The notes: a model not told the origin generated them from the sequence alone. A DNA stretch of 41,568 nt from Paenibacillus sp. 32O-W (GCF_007679495.1 NZ_VEGP01000051.1:1-41568); one strand, 5' to 3'; positions 33,655-41,568 are shown, numbered from the stretch's first letter. Program-made: numbers and translations.

Positions 33655-34596
33655 ATGAGAAGCATATCACCGGGCACGGCCAGCGGAGCGAGGCGGAGTA
33701 CCCGCAAGGAGAGGCGTATGTTCTGGACCGGATTGGCTTTCGCTCTGCCGTGGATCATCGGCTTCCTTGCCTTTACCGTCTATCCGTTCTTCGGATCATT
33801 GTACTTCAGCTTTACGAGCTATGACCTGTTCAATCCTCCGCAGTGGATAGGTCTGGACAATTATAAGGAAATATTGCAGGATTCCAGCTTCTATAAATCC
33901 TTGCAGAACACCTTCTATATGGCGTTCATCGCCATGCCGATAGGGCTGATCAGCAGTCTGCTTATCGCCCAACTGCTCAATGTGAAGGTGCGCGGGATCG
34001 CTTTATACCGGACGGTGTATTACTTGCCGGCAGTGATTCCTGTAGTTGCCAATGCCATTCTGTGGACCTGGCTGCTTAACCCCGACTACGGAATCATCAA
34101 TTCCGTTCTGCGGGCCCTGGGTTTGCCTGATCCGGCCTGGCTCTTGGATCCTGCCTTCACCAAGCCCTCGCTTATTCTGATGGGACTGTGGGGCTCCGGC
34201 GCAGGATCGCTTATTTTCCTGGCCGCTCTGCAGGGGATTCCCCAGCAGTTTTACGAAGCGGCTTCGATCGACGGCGCCAACATGTGGCATCGATTTCGAC
34301 ACATTACGCTGCCGGGGCTGTCTCCCATCATCTTGTTCCAGCTCATTATGGGATTGATCGGCGCATTCCAAATCTTTACCGAATCGTTCATTCTGACCGG
34401 GGGCAACACGGGGAGCCTGGGTGGCCCCGATCAATCCTTACTGTTCTATTCGGTGTATTTGTACCAGACGGCGTTTATGTATTTGAAGATGGGGTACGCC
34501 TCCGCGCTGGCCTGGATTCTGTTCGTCATCGTCGTTCTGATTACGATGGTGCTGCTCAAAACATCCGCCCGTTGGGTGTATTACGGAGGGGAATAG
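33655..34596 (+). CDS. Sugar ABC permease (MalF/UgpA-like)
   Basis: A 313-residue membrane subunit with six predicted helices after a basic 20-residue head. Typical parts are LAFALPWIIGFLAFTVYPFF, SLYFSFTSYDLFNPPQWIGL, the ATPase-docking loop EAASIDGANMWHRFRHITLP, and ILTGGNTGSLGGPDQSL. RBS AAAGGAGAC precedes the ATG. It is followed three bases later by the partner permease. Confidence 0.9.
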   Translation: MRSISPGTASGARRSTRKERRMFWTGLAFALPWIIGFLAFTVYPFFGSLYFSFTSYDLFNPPQWIGLDNYKEILQDSSFYKSLQNTFYMAFIAMPIGLISSLLIAQLLNVKVRGIALYRTVYYLPAVIPVVANAILWTWLLNPDYGIINSVLRALGLPDPAWLLDPAFTKPSLILMGLWGSGAGSLIFLAALQGIPQQFYEAASIDGANMWHRFRHITLPGLSPIILFQLIMGLIGAFQIFTESFILTGGNTGSLGGPDQSLLFYSVYLYQTAFMYLKMGYASALAWILFVIVVLITMVLLKTSARWVYYGGE

Positions 34597-34599
34597 ATT

Positions 34600-35511
34600 A
34601 TGGACGCACGATCTTCCGGAGCAGGAGCCGGCCGCTCCGCTCCTCCTGAATTAAGCAGATCTCCGCAGACCGGTTCCTCCCGGAAGGCCGGGCTGCTGCG
34701 CAGTCCCGTCATACCGCATGTTCTGCTTGCCTTGCTTGGAGCCGTCTTTCTGTTTCCTTTCCTTTGGCTATTCCTGACATCGCTGAAAACCCCGGAGGAA
34801 ATTTTCAAAATCCCGCCTTCCTTCTTCCCGCAGGAATGGCATTGGAGCAATTATATAGGGGCTATTGAAGCGATCCCTTTCTTTCGCTACATGGGGAATA
34901 CTCTGCTGCTGTGCGCCATCAATATCGTGGGCCAATTATTCTCGGCTCCGCTTGTGGCCTATTCGATCTCGAAAATTCCATGGAAGGGCCGGGGCATCAT
35001 TTTCTCGCTGGTCGTTGCCACAATGATTCTGCCGGCTCAGGTCCAATTGATTCCGGTATACATCATCTTTGCGAAGCTGGGGTGGATCAATACGTTCCTG
35101 CCGCTGACGATCGGCAGCTTCTTCGGAGCCCCGTTCTACATTTTTCTGCTGCGGCAGTTCATGATGGGAATTCCCCGCGAGCTATCCGAAGCGGCGAAGA
35201 TGGATGGTGCCTCGGAGCTGCGCATCTACATCCAGATTATTATGCCGATGCTTAAGCCTCCGCTGATGACGATCGTGCTGTTTACATTCGTGGGCACCTA
35301 CACCGATTTCATGGGGCCGCTCATCTATTTGAACGATAATGCCAAATGGACCATTACAGTGGGTCTGCAGGGATTCCTTCAGGATCACGGGGCTCAATGG
35401 GAGCTGCTTATGGCGGCATCCGCCATTTTCACCGTGCCCATGGTGCTCTTGTACTTCTTCGGCCAGAAATATTTCATGAAAGCCGGTTCGGCGCTGACCG
35501 GTTTCAAGTAA
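34600..35511 (+). CDS. Sugar ABC permease (MalG/UgpE-like)
   Basis: A 303-residue membrane subunit with six predicted helices after a Ser/Gly/Pro-rich head. FLFPFLWLFLTSLKTPEEIF is the family start. The docking loop is EAAKMDGASELRIYIQIIMP. PAQVQLIPVYIIFAKLGWIN is typical. GGAGGGG precedes the ATG across the previous stop codon. No ATPase gene follows; a shared MsmX/UgpC-type ATPase is assumed, for which the ugpC gene at 5.1 kb is one candidate. Confidence 0.9.
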   Translation: MDARSSGAGAGRSAPPELSRSPQTGSSRKAGLLRSPVIPHVLLALLGAVFLFPFLWLFLTSLKTPEEIFKIPPSFFPQEWHWSNYIGAIEAIPFFRYMGNTLLLCAINIVGQLFSAPLVAYSISKIPWKGRGIIFSLVVATMILPAQVQLIPVYIIFAKLGWINTFLPLTIGSFFGAPFYIFLLRQFMMGIPRELSEAAKMDGASELRIYIQIIMPMLKPPLMTIVLFTFVGTYTDFMGPLIYLNDNAKWTITVGLQGFLQDHGAQWELLMAASAIFTVPMVLLYFFGQKYFMKAGSALTGFK

Positions 35512-35592
35512 CCAACCAGACCCGTTCCGTGACCCCATGCGGATGACCTCGGCATCGCATTCGGGCGGAAGCAGGGACGCATACAGACTATT

Positions 35593-35625
35593 CGAACAAA
35601 CCCCGGGGTGACCGGGGTTTGTTCG
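35593..35625 (+). terminator. Terminator of the sugar importer operon
   Basis: Near-perfect stem CGAACAAACCCC / GGGGTTTGTTCG. The T-tract is short, but the stem is long and lies 80 bases after the last permease, just before the acyltransferase. Confidence 0.7.
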
Positions 35626-35645
35626 GCATAAGGGAGGACCGGCAT

Positions 35646-36839
35646 GTGAAAGGGAATAAAGTAACTTATCTTGATGGAGTTCGCGGAGCTGCCGCTCTGG
35701 CCGTCGTTATCGCCCATTATTTGCAGGTGTTCGTCCCGGCCGTGTTCGAGAACCGGCCCGAGCTTTCCCACTTCGCATGGGACCGGATCGTGCCCAAGAC
35801 CCCTCTCAATGTGCTGTTTAACGGTAACTTCGCGGTTTGTCTGTTTTTCGTTCTGAGCGGATATGTGCTCAGCTATAAATTTTTTCGCATGAAGGATAGA
35901 CGAATAGTAATGGCCGGTTTCGTTAAGCGGTACTTCCGGTTGGCCGTGCCCGCCTTCGTTTCGGTTCTGTTGGCCTATCTGGTCATGGTGAACGGCTGGG
36001 GATATTACGACAAAGTTCGCAATCTGACGATGGCCACAATGCCGGATCCGTATATGGTAATACCGGGTATTCCCGAGCTGCTTAAGCAGGGCCTGTATCA
36101 TACGTTCTTTACCTACGGCATGGCGTATAATCCTGTGCTGTGGACGATGACTTATGAGCTGTTCGGTTCCTTCATCATCTTCGGGATGCTGCTTATCGCA
36201 GGAACCTTCCGCTTCCGCTACCTGCTCTATATCGCAGGAATCCTGTGGTTTCACGATTCCTACTATTTAGGCTTCTGGCTCGGATTGCTGCTTAGCGACC
36301 TGGCGAACTCCCGGAGCGGAAGCCGGATTCGTATCCATTCCAAGGTCCTATTGGCGTGCCTGACCGCAGCCGGCATTTATTTAGGATCATATCCTTATGT
36401 CGATCCCGCCGGAACGGTCTACGGCTGGCTTCCTATCGGCGGCGGATTATTGACTAATGCGATTGCATATCGTACCATCGGCGCCTTCCTCCTATTGGCC
36501 GTCATGCTGAGCAGCCGGTTGGGACAGAAGATGTTCGCCAGCAGGCCGCTGGAATATTTGGGGCGCGTATCCTTCTCGTTATATTTGGTTCATTTTGCGG
36601 TGTTGTGCAGCTTTTCCAGCCTGCTGTTCCTGCACTTATCGGACCGGCTGGCTTACGGGTGGAATGTTCTACTTACCACTGCAGTCTCCATGCCGCTCAT
36701 TTTTATTCTTGCCCATCTGATGTACATCGGCGTAGACGGTCCTATCGTCCGGCTGCTGTCCCGAATAAATTTTCGTCCGAGCCGTCCGCAAGTTTCCGGG
36801 GCCCGGCAAGCTGGTTCGAAGTCATTTCGCCAGTCCTAG
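35646..36839 (+). CDS. Acyltransferase 3 family membrane protein (OafA/YrhL-like)
   Basis: A 397-residue integral membrane protein with about ten helices that transfers acyl groups, often acetyl, to cell-surface sugars. The hallmark start VTYLDGVRGAAALAVVIAHY has the catalytic-type His, and RYFRLAVPAFVSVLLAY has the conserved Arg. YLGRVSFSLYLVHFAVL is the usual late motif. The start is read as GTG 35646 because GGGAGG lies upstream; no ATG in frame is better. Target sugar unknown. It lies between the importer and an AraC gene. Confidence 0.88.
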   Translation: MKGNKVTYLDGVRGAAALAVVIAHYLQVFVPAVFENRPELSHFAWDRIVPKTPLNVLFNGNFAVCLFFVLSGYVLSYKFFRMKDRRIVMAGFVKRYFRLAVPAFVSVLLAYLVMVNGWGYYDKVRNLTMATMPDPYMVIPGIPELLKQGLYHTFFTYGMAYNPVLWTMTYELFGSFIIFGMLLIAGTFRFRYLLYIAGILWFHDSYYLGFWLGLLLSDLANSRSGSRIRIHSKVLLACLTAAGIYLGSYPYVDPAGTVYGWLPIGGGLLTNAIAYRTIGAFLLLAVMLSSRLGQKMFASRPLEYLGRVSFSLYLVHFAVLCSFSSLLFLHLSDRLAYGWNVLLTTAVSMPLIFILAHLMYIGVDGPIVRLLSRINFRPSRPQVSGARQAGSKSFRQS

Positions 36840-36916
36840 GATATTTGGCTCTTCCGCAGGCCTGCCGCTTGTGCCAGCCTTGTAGTTGTTCCCCTACAAA
36901 AATCATCGAGTGGGTG

Positions 36917-37861
36917 ATGAACTTGAACTATGTATGGGCTAATAAGAAGCATGACGAACTATCGAAGCAGGGAGTGATCTTCTTTCATTCCAAGATCGAG
37001 TTTCTGGAGAACCATCCGTGCAAGCTGTATAAAATCGATGAAAAATTCGGCAACATTTACGACCATACCCACGATTATTTTCAGATTTGGTATGTGCTGA
37101 AGGGTGAATTTCTCCATTCCGTCAATCGTAAAAAGTACAAAATGGTTCAAGGCAACTTATTTGTCATCCCTCCTTTCGCGGTTCACCGGGTAGAGATCGT
37201 TCCCGGGAAGCAGATGCAGATCATCGGATGCGAATTTCTTCCTCACTTTATTAACGATCGGTTCGGACAGTTTCCTTTTTCCAAAGATTTTTTTGACTTT
37301 GCGTACTTGGAGCATTTTCTGGTCGATGAGAACGAAATCATTCCGAAGGTGGCTTTAACCGGGAGCAACGATCTGGAAGTGAAAAAGCTGCTGGAGGAAA
37401 TGTACGAGGAGTATACTACGCAGAAGCCTTATTTTGAGCTGCTGCTCAAAGGGAATTTGCTCAAGCTTCTCTCGCTTATTATAAGGGAATATACGAAGGA
37501 ATCGATGCCGGGCATGGACGTCAAGCTGCATAAATACCGCCATGTCATCGCCAAAGCCGTGGAATATATTCATAATCACTACCAGGAGGAAATCCGGCTG
37601 GAGCAAATTTGCAAGCTGGCGATGCTTTCCAAGACGTATTTCTGTTATCTGTTTAAATATTTCACGGGCAAAACGTTTAACGAATACTTAATTGATCTTC
37701 GTGTACGCAAATCAACCGAGCTTCTTTTGCTATCCGACCTGTCCATTACCGATGTCTGCTTCTGGGTCGGATTTAACGATCCGACGTATTTCTCCCGGAT
37801 TTTCAAGAAGCATACGGGAGTGTCGCCTTCCTATTATAAAAAGAATGCTATGAAGGAGTAG
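36917..37861 (+). CDS. AraC family transcriptional regulator (cupin + HTH)
   Basis: A 314-residue regulator. The N-terminal cupin-like sugar-sensing part includes YDHTHDYFQIWYVLKGEF and GNLFVIPPFAVHRVEIVPGK. The C-terminal AraC domain (about 215-310) has two HTH units, IRLEQICKLAMLSKTYFCYL then ITDVCFWVGFNDPTYFSRIF, ending with KKHTGVSPSYYKK. ATG 36917 is a choice with only a weak ribosome site (GAGTGGG); a GTG one codon earlier is possible, and the open frame runs 312 bases further up into the acyltransferase gene. It is a likely activator of the neighbouring sugar cluster. Confidence 0.88.
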   Translation: MNLNYVWANKKHDELSKQGVIFFHSKIEFLENHPCKLYKIDEKFGNIYDHTHDYFQIWYVLKGEFLHSVNRKKYKMVQGNLFVIPPFAVHRVEIVPGKQMQIIGCEFLPHFINDRFGQFPFSKDFFDFAYLEHFLVDENEIIPKVALTGSNDLEVKKLLEEMYEEYTTQKPYFELLLKGNLLKLLSLIIREYTKESMPGMDVKLHKYRHVIAKAVEYIHNHYQEEIRLEQICKLAMLSKTYFCYLFKYFTGKTFNEYLIDLRVRKSTELLLLSDLSITDVCFWVGFNDPTYFSRIFKKHTGVSPSYYKKNAMKE

Positions 37862-38070
37862 CTTTAGCAAGCTCTTACGATGTAGTGTAAACCGGGTGGG
37901 GCTTTGAATCAGACGGTCATAGCCGGTTCTTATTTCAAGAATAGAGGCAGCGTTATTTTGCGGGAAATGTGCTCCCTTTATTGGCAAAGAAGATGATCGG
38001 GCTCTCGGTACAAGTCATGATACATAGATAGTTGAACAATGAGATTCCTCTTTCTGGCATGCCCCGCTTC

Positions 38071-38092
38071 TGGTATAGTCAATGTTGAGGAG
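38071..38092 (+). promoter_or_regulatory. Extended -10 promoter of the GNAT gene
   Basis: TGGTATAGT (38072-38079 region) is an extended -10; the -35 (TTTCTG) is poor. GAGGAG follows as the ribosome site. Confidence 0.45.
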
Positions 38093-38103
38093 ATGACAAG
38101 ACT

Positions 38104-38580
38104 ATGAACGAAATCATTATCCGCCCTCTTGGCAGCGGCGAAGAGCCGCCTATGGAATTGCTGCTGCTGGCCGACCCGTCGCGGGATATCGTGGAAGGAT
38201 ACCTTGGAAGAGGGAAGTGCTATGTGGCCGAGGAGGATGGTGCGGTCATCGGGGTTTATGTGCTGATCCCCACCCGGCCGGAAATGGTGGAGCTGGTTAA
38301 TGTCGCGGTGGAGGAGAGCAGGCATGGGCGTGGGATAGGCAAGCAATTGGTGCTTCATGCCGTCCGAACCGCAAGAGAGGAAGGAGCATGGACCATCGAG
38401 GTAGGGACCGGCAATTCAAGTGTGGCTCAATTGGCGCTCTATCAGAAATGCGGCTTCCGGATTACAGGAGTAGACCGGGATTTTTTCATCCGGCATTACC
38501 CGATGGAGATAGTGGAGAACGGCATTCCGTGCCGGGATATGATTCGCTTGTCCCAAGACTTGCATAATAATGCGGAATAA
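38104..38580 (+). CDS. GNAT family N-acetyltransferase
   Basis: A 158-residue acetyl-CoA-dependent acetyltransferase of unknown substrate. Motif A, which binds acetyl-CoA, is VNVAVEESRHGRGIGKQLVL with the R-x-x-G-x-G loop. Motif B follows in ALYQKCGFRITGVDRDFF. The N-terminus (IIRPLGSGEEPPMELLLLAD) is the usual first strand-helix. ATG has GGAGATGAC upstream. Monocistronic. Confidence 0.9.
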   Translation: MNEIIIRPLGSGEEPPMELLLLADPSRDIVEGYLGRGKCYVAEEDGAVIGVYVLIPTRPEMVELVNVAVEESRHGRGIGKQLVLHAVRTAREEGAWTIEVGTGNSSVAQLALYQKCGFRITGVDRDFFIRHYPMEIVENGIPCRDMIRLSQDLHNNAE

Positions 38581-38990
38581 GTTGAATGAGCGGGTCGATA
38601 TGTCTGCAGTAAGCAGTGGGCCGCTGTTTTGACAGATAGCCGGAGGCTGTCGATTCATAGTGGGAAAGGCGTTCAACAGGATGTTGACTAGTGAAAAGTC
38701 CAAGAGCGAAAACGTAACGGATCTGGGAGACCTTATTTCGTCAAAATAGATGTGTTTTTCAGACTAACGGAAACAGTTGCGCTTATTGCTTAGAATTCTC
38801 CTACTTGTGCGGGCATTTCTTGGGAATAAGGTCATCTGGTTCCGTTAAAATGACCGAAAGGCCCTTTTGGAGCGATTAAGGTCTTTGGGGTCCGTTAAAA
38901 CCAAACCGTGCAGGATTTTCGCATGATCTTTGGTAGTATTCCATTAATCGACAGTCTCAGCCGCTCGGTTATCCTCGTTCACCGGCACAA
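38581..38990. other. Intergenic stretch with repeat units, no supported gene
   Basis: Apart from the repeat at 38826-38901 it contains only short frames without ribosome sites. CTAACGGAAACAG (about 38764) is an inverted relative of the CCGTTA segment in the repeat. Confidence 0.4.
38826..38901. repeat. Two degenerate units with 50-base period
   Basis: AAGGTCATCTGGTTCCGTTAAAA at 38828 and AAGGTCTTTGGGGTCCGTTAAAA at 38878 are exactly 50 bases apart. The sequence differs from the 16-kb repeat but has the same period. Only key parts are cited: AAGGTC and TCCGTTAAAA. Confidence 0.75.
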
Positions 38991-39037
38991 GTCAAAAGCA
39001 GACCGTCCCTGCGGGAAACAGTCTGCTTTTTTTGACG
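38991..39037. terminator. Bidirectional terminator
   Basis: GTCAAAAGCAGAC pairs with GTCTGCTTTTTTTGAC around a 16-base loop. T-runs occur on both strands, serving the convergent GNAT and DUF2812 genes. Confidence 0.9.
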
Positions 39038-39098
39038 AGCACCCTGCTGCATCAAAGCTCTGGCCTGACGAAAAGCGGATCAGGGGGGCTCGCTTATC

Positions 39099-39635
39099 TT
39101 ACTTGTTAACATATTTACTTTTTATTGAATGATACATCGTCGCTAAAAAAGTCATTATCATTGGTACTGCGATGACAACCGATATGAAAAACACTACACG
39201 AAATACATTGCTAAGCGTACCGGATGCAATCTCTTGTATAATGTAACTTCCCACCATAGCACACGAGGAAATGGCTGCAGCCGGACCGACCGATTTTTGA
39301 AGACGCTCGATCTTTCCAACCTTCGATTCCTTATCCGTATAAATCGGCTTCGTGCCCGGTAAAGCTTTAAATAAATGCATGTCATAATGGGAAAATATAT
39401 GCGTCCACCCGGCAGTCTCGAATAACTCGATATATTCGTCTAACTCTTCTTCTTTCAATTCCCTTATATCGATGCTAAATATGACGTCCTCCGGGTTCCC
39501 TTTTTCAAATTCGTATCCCATCTTTTTAAATCTCTTCACAATCCATCCATTTGCTGCTTCTTTGCGCAGCATTTCAAGGTCCTTCTTTTCTGAAAACGCA
39601 ATTCCGTTCGATATAACATGTTTTGTTTCCCTCAT
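39099..39635 (-). CDS. DUF2812 family membrane protein
   Basis: A 178-residue protein. The first 95 residues are cytosolic and carry the DUF2812 pattern (EMLRKEAANGWIVKRFKKMG, then ELFETAGWTHIFSHYDMHLF). Two transmembrane helices follow at about 118-135 and 142-165. Genes of this family commonly pair with a PadR regulator, as here: its ATG follows the padR stop directly, with AAAGGAGG inside padR. The function is unknown, possibly envelope stress or signal sensing. Confidence 0.88.
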   Translation of the reverse strand: MRETKHVISNGIAFSEKKDLEMLRKEAANGWIVKRFKKMGYEFEKGNPEDVIFSIDIRELKEEELDEYIELFETAGWTHIFSHYDMHLFKALPGTKPIYTDKESKVGKIERLQKSVGPAAAISSCAMVGSYIIQEIASGTLSNVFRVVFFISVVIAVPMIMTFLATMYHSIKSKYVNK

Positions 39636-39950
39636 TTACTTATCCTCCTTTAATTCTTGTTCCGCAAATTCCACCATCTTCTTACGTCTTTCAATATCCT
39701 GCATTAATACGTTTCTTCCTTTGCTTGTCAGTACATATATCTTCCTTCGTGAATCTGAATCGTCATAAAGCTCAATATAGGACTCCTTCATTAATTTCTT
39801 TATAATCGTATATAACGAAGCAGGACCAACCACAACTTGACCTTCAGTAATTTCCTCGATTAAGTTCATTACCGCATAACCATGCCTAGGCTGGATAAAC
39901 CCCGCCATGATATAAAAAACCGAATCCGTTAATTGATCTAATGACTTCAT
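39636..39950 (-). CDS. PadR family transcriptional regulator
   Basis: A 104-residue winged-helix repressor. Motifs typical of the family are DSVFYIMAGFIQPRHGYAVM, VVGPASLYTIIKKLMKESYI, and ELYDDSDSRRKIYVLTSKGR. GAGGGAATTAC precedes the ATG. Two strong dyads lie immediately upstream and are very likely its operators. It is the first gene of a two-gene operon with DUF2812, so it probably represses both. Confidence 0.92.
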   Translation of the reverse strand: MKSLDQLTDSVFYIMAGFIQPRHGYAVMNLIEEITEGQVVVGPASLYTIIKKLMKESYIELYDDSDSRRKIYVLTSKGRNVLMQDIERRKKMVEFAEQELKEDK

Positions 39951-39966
39951 GTAATTCCCTCACTTT

Positions 39967-40014
39967 ATATCATTAAGTGATATATCCTAAAAACAATATA
40001 TCACTTAATGATAT
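39967..40014 (-). promoter_or_regulatory. Two matched operator dyads for the PadR regulator
   Basis: ATATCA-N5-TGATAT occurs at 39967-39983 and again at 39998-40014. The five-base centres are TTAAG and CTTAA, so the two sites are mirror images. The centres are 31 bases apart, close to three helical turns. They flank or overlap the probable promoter of the padR operon. An AT-rich -10 candidate (GATATAAAG, minus strand) lies in the gene-proximal dyad. Confidence 0.8.
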
Positions 40015-40024
40015 AAAAAACAAG

Positions 40025-40061
40025 AAAAAAATGAACAAAGCAAAAGTTTGTTCATTTTTTT
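40025..40061. terminator. Symmetric A/T-flanked hairpin
   Basis: AAAAAATGAACAAA pairs with TTTGTTCATTTTTT around a seven-base loop, a classic bidirectional terminator. No gene directly before it on the plus strand is complete, so it may be the relic of a lost neighbour. Confidence 0.7.
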
Positions 40062-40084
40062 AGGCTCAAAACCATAATCAGTGC

Positions 40085-40207
40085 TTGAAAGAAATCCGTG
40101 GCTCCATAATAACTATACGGGCAAAGGAATGGGGTAAACATATTGGTTTTGATGCTGGGCCATCCGATCAGGCACTGCTCTTTATGAAGCAGGATGTGTC
40201 GGGGTAA
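40085..40207 (+). pseudogene. Possible remnant of a coding sequence
   Basis: A 40-codon frame beginning at TTG reads plausibly protein-like (TIRAKEWGKHIGFDAGPSDQ, then ALLFMKQDVSG) but has no ribosome site, and I recognise no family. It may be the decayed end of a gene, or chance. Confidence 0.2.
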
Positions 40208-40252
40208 CATTTCACTCCAACGTGTGCGGCGGAGTATGGGGTAAACAAAATG

Positions 40253-40440
40253 CATTTTGTTACGAAACCTGGAAACGTTATTCGGGCAAAACGGCTCTTT
40301 TCCATTTTCTTACGAAACTCCATATCGCTATTGACCAAAAAAGAAGGCTATGGAGCAGGATTTCGCCCAAATAACGATTGTAAGATTCGTTATATTTGAA
40401 ACGGCATCATTTTTAAATCAATAACGTTACCCAGATTCGT
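40253..40440. repeat. Degenerate units with 50-base period
   Basis: CATTTTGTTACGAAAC at 40253 and CATTTTCTTACGAAAC at 40303 are 50 bases apart. GATTCGTTA at 40384 and GATTCGTTA at 40434 are also 50 bases apart. ATAACG appears in both halves. No gene lies in the region. Confidence 0.7.
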
Positions 40441-40613
40441 TAGCGAGATTGAAACCGGACGGGAGCCGGGCAGATGACCAGTTAGTTATTCCGCAGGTAG
40501 AAAATCAAGCACTGATTTTGAGATTGAGCCCTTTTTTATAGTTTCATTGTTCCATTTATCAAGGGAAGGACGATTAACAATGGCGATCAGCTCTATCTTC
40601 TTTTGCAACTTGG

Positions 40614-41300
40614 CTACGATTTAAGCAGCTCTTCCAGAGAGACAGGGAACAACGGCTTGACCAGTTCATATACCGCTTTGGCATATTCCTGAATTTCATA
40701 TTGCGAGTCGTGGGCCAGCCGCTGGTTTAGAAAATGACTGACTGATTGCAGCGAAGCCGTCCAGTAATAAGCCGTATACATGCCGTATGCGGAAGGAATG
40801 AGCAGACGCGCTTGTTCGGCGGCGATCCCATTCTCCAACGCCCATTCGTAATCCTTGATTCCTTGCTCAATCTGGCGAAGCAGACGTTCCGTCGCTTCTC
40901 TGCCGATGGATTCGTCTACCGGTTCCCCGCTCCCCTGCTTGGAATGCTCCGGCTTGCTTCTCCACTCGTGCGGCTGGGGGATGTAGTTCTCTACATCAAT
41001 CGTTATGTAACGCCGGGAGGCTTCGTTCCACGCGTCCATCGTATGGTCGCTGCCAACGACATATTTCCAGTGCTGTCTCGCTACCATCAGCGGGGCATAA
41101 AATTCCAACTGAACGGTCGCATGGCGGAAAGGCGACATATGTCCCTCGCGCGCCAGAAACTTAATCAGCTTGATATCTTTATCGGTTAGTTGTTTAGACT
41201 CCTTGGCATAGGAGACTCTGGCGCTGTTCACAACAGCCAGATCTCCGCCCATATGATCGACCAGGCGGACATACCCGCGGTCCAGTACATTGATTTTCAT
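40614..41300 (-). CDS. thyX: Flavin-dependent thymidylate synthase
   Basis: A 228-residue enzyme that makes dTMP from dUMP with methylene-THF and FADH2. HMSPFRHATVQLEF (54-67) is the conserved FAD/dUMP region, and WNEASRRYI closes the signature. The usual RHRxxxxxxxS motif is altered: R75-Q76 is followed by HWKYVVGSDHTMDAWNEAS, so Lys-Tyr-Val stands where Arg-His-Arg is expected and the loop before S95 is longer. FLNQRLAHDSQYEIQEYA is the C-terminal block. ATG 41300 is chosen because GAGGAG lies upstream at good spacing; a GTG three codons earlier is too close. Confidence 0.9.
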   Translation of the reverse strand: MKINVLDRGYVRLVDHMGGDLAVVNSARVSYAKESKQLTDKDIKLIKFLAREGHMSPFRHATVQLEFYAPLMVARQHWKYVVGSDHTMDAWNEASRRYITIDVENYIPQPHEWRSKPEHSKQGSGEPVDESIGREATERLLRQIEQGIKDYEWALENGIAAEQARLLIPSAYGMYTAYYWTASLQSVSHFLNQRLAHDSQYEIQEYAKAVYELVKPLFPVSLEELLKS

Positions 41301-41309
41301 ATATAGCAC

Positions 41310-41568
41310 TCCTCTATATAAACTGATCGACTACCGGCACCAGGCAATGCGTTCTTGGCAGAACTACTTGGGCTCTACGTCAACGCTCGTCCGTGAAATG
41401 ATTTCGCGACAGCCTGGTTTTTCTATTTAGACCCCCATGTCTCTGGCCGAGGCACCATCAGATGGTGAAAATGGATGAATTTTCAAGGTAAAATAGAGTT
41501 GAATTGCTTCAATAGTGTGAAATTTGAAAACTAAATGGATTTCATACAGTTAGATTTCTATATTCGGA
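41310..41568. other. Window end upstream of thyX, no supported gene
   Basis: Contains a perfect palindrome arm pair CACCAT/ATGGTG (41453-41467) and AT-rich sequence. The thyX promoter must lie here, but I could not place it reliably. Confidence 0.3.

Noticed and set aside
38908-39132. 74-codon plus-strand frame crossing the terminator after the GNAT gene
   Set aside because: It runs through a strong bidirectional terminator and lacks a ribosome site.

Overview
The window looks like a chromosome segment from a Paenibacillaceae bacterium, most likely Paenibacillus. The evidence is strong AGGAGG ribosome binding sites, frequent GTG/TTG starts, Bacillales housekeeping families (YneK-like DUF2621, YfkK, YkkC/YkkD, YvyE/YigZ, PurU) and several complete solute-binding-protein ABC importers. 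No rRNA, tRNA or phage genes were seen. Genus is inferred from protein resemblance only.

Layout. 1-73: likely 3' end of a group II intron cut by the window edge. 262-1090: VapBC-like pair (ribbon-helix-helix antitoxin, degenerate PIN toxin). 1328-4087: YneK-like protein, endonuclease IV with a C-terminal extension, and PurU. 4090-4880: AT-rich stretch with no convincing gene. 5054-9985: ugpC-ugpA-ugpE-ugpB-ugpQ operon for glycerol-phosphate or glycerophosphodiester uptake and hydrolysis, preceded by a cre-like site. 10497-15079: transketolase, a beta-hydroxyacid dehydrogenase (opposite strand) and glucose-6-phosphate isomerase. 15282-19895: small conserved genes (YigZ, DUF4383-like, YjbQ, YfkK), a paired SMR exporter ykkCD under a TetR regulator, and a zinc-ribbon protein.

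20087-24867 is the most unusual part. A WYL-domain regulator is divergent from a 723-residue protein that joins a PrsW-type intramembrane protease to a Gly-rich repeat linker and a C-terminal toxin-like domain. A small gene with the position and character of an immunity gene follows, then a pentapeptide-repeat protein. I read this as a membrane-anchored polymorphic toxin with a built-in protease.

24995-27873: three-gene ABC importer of the ABC_sub_bind (TrpXYZ-like) class. 28065-28701: GyrI-like protein and a small frameshifted gene. 29018-37861: accessory carbohydrate cluster, with a secreted beta-propeller/Ig-like protein divergent from a sugar ABC importer lacking its own ATPase, then an acyltransferase and an AraC regulator; both divergent genes carry cre-like sites. 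38104-41300: a GNAT acetyltransferase, a PadR-DUF2812 operon with two matched operator dyads, and ThyX with an altered signature motif.

Three separate intergenic regions (about 16.0, 38.8 and 40.3 kb) carry degenerate repeats with the same 50-base period but different sequences.
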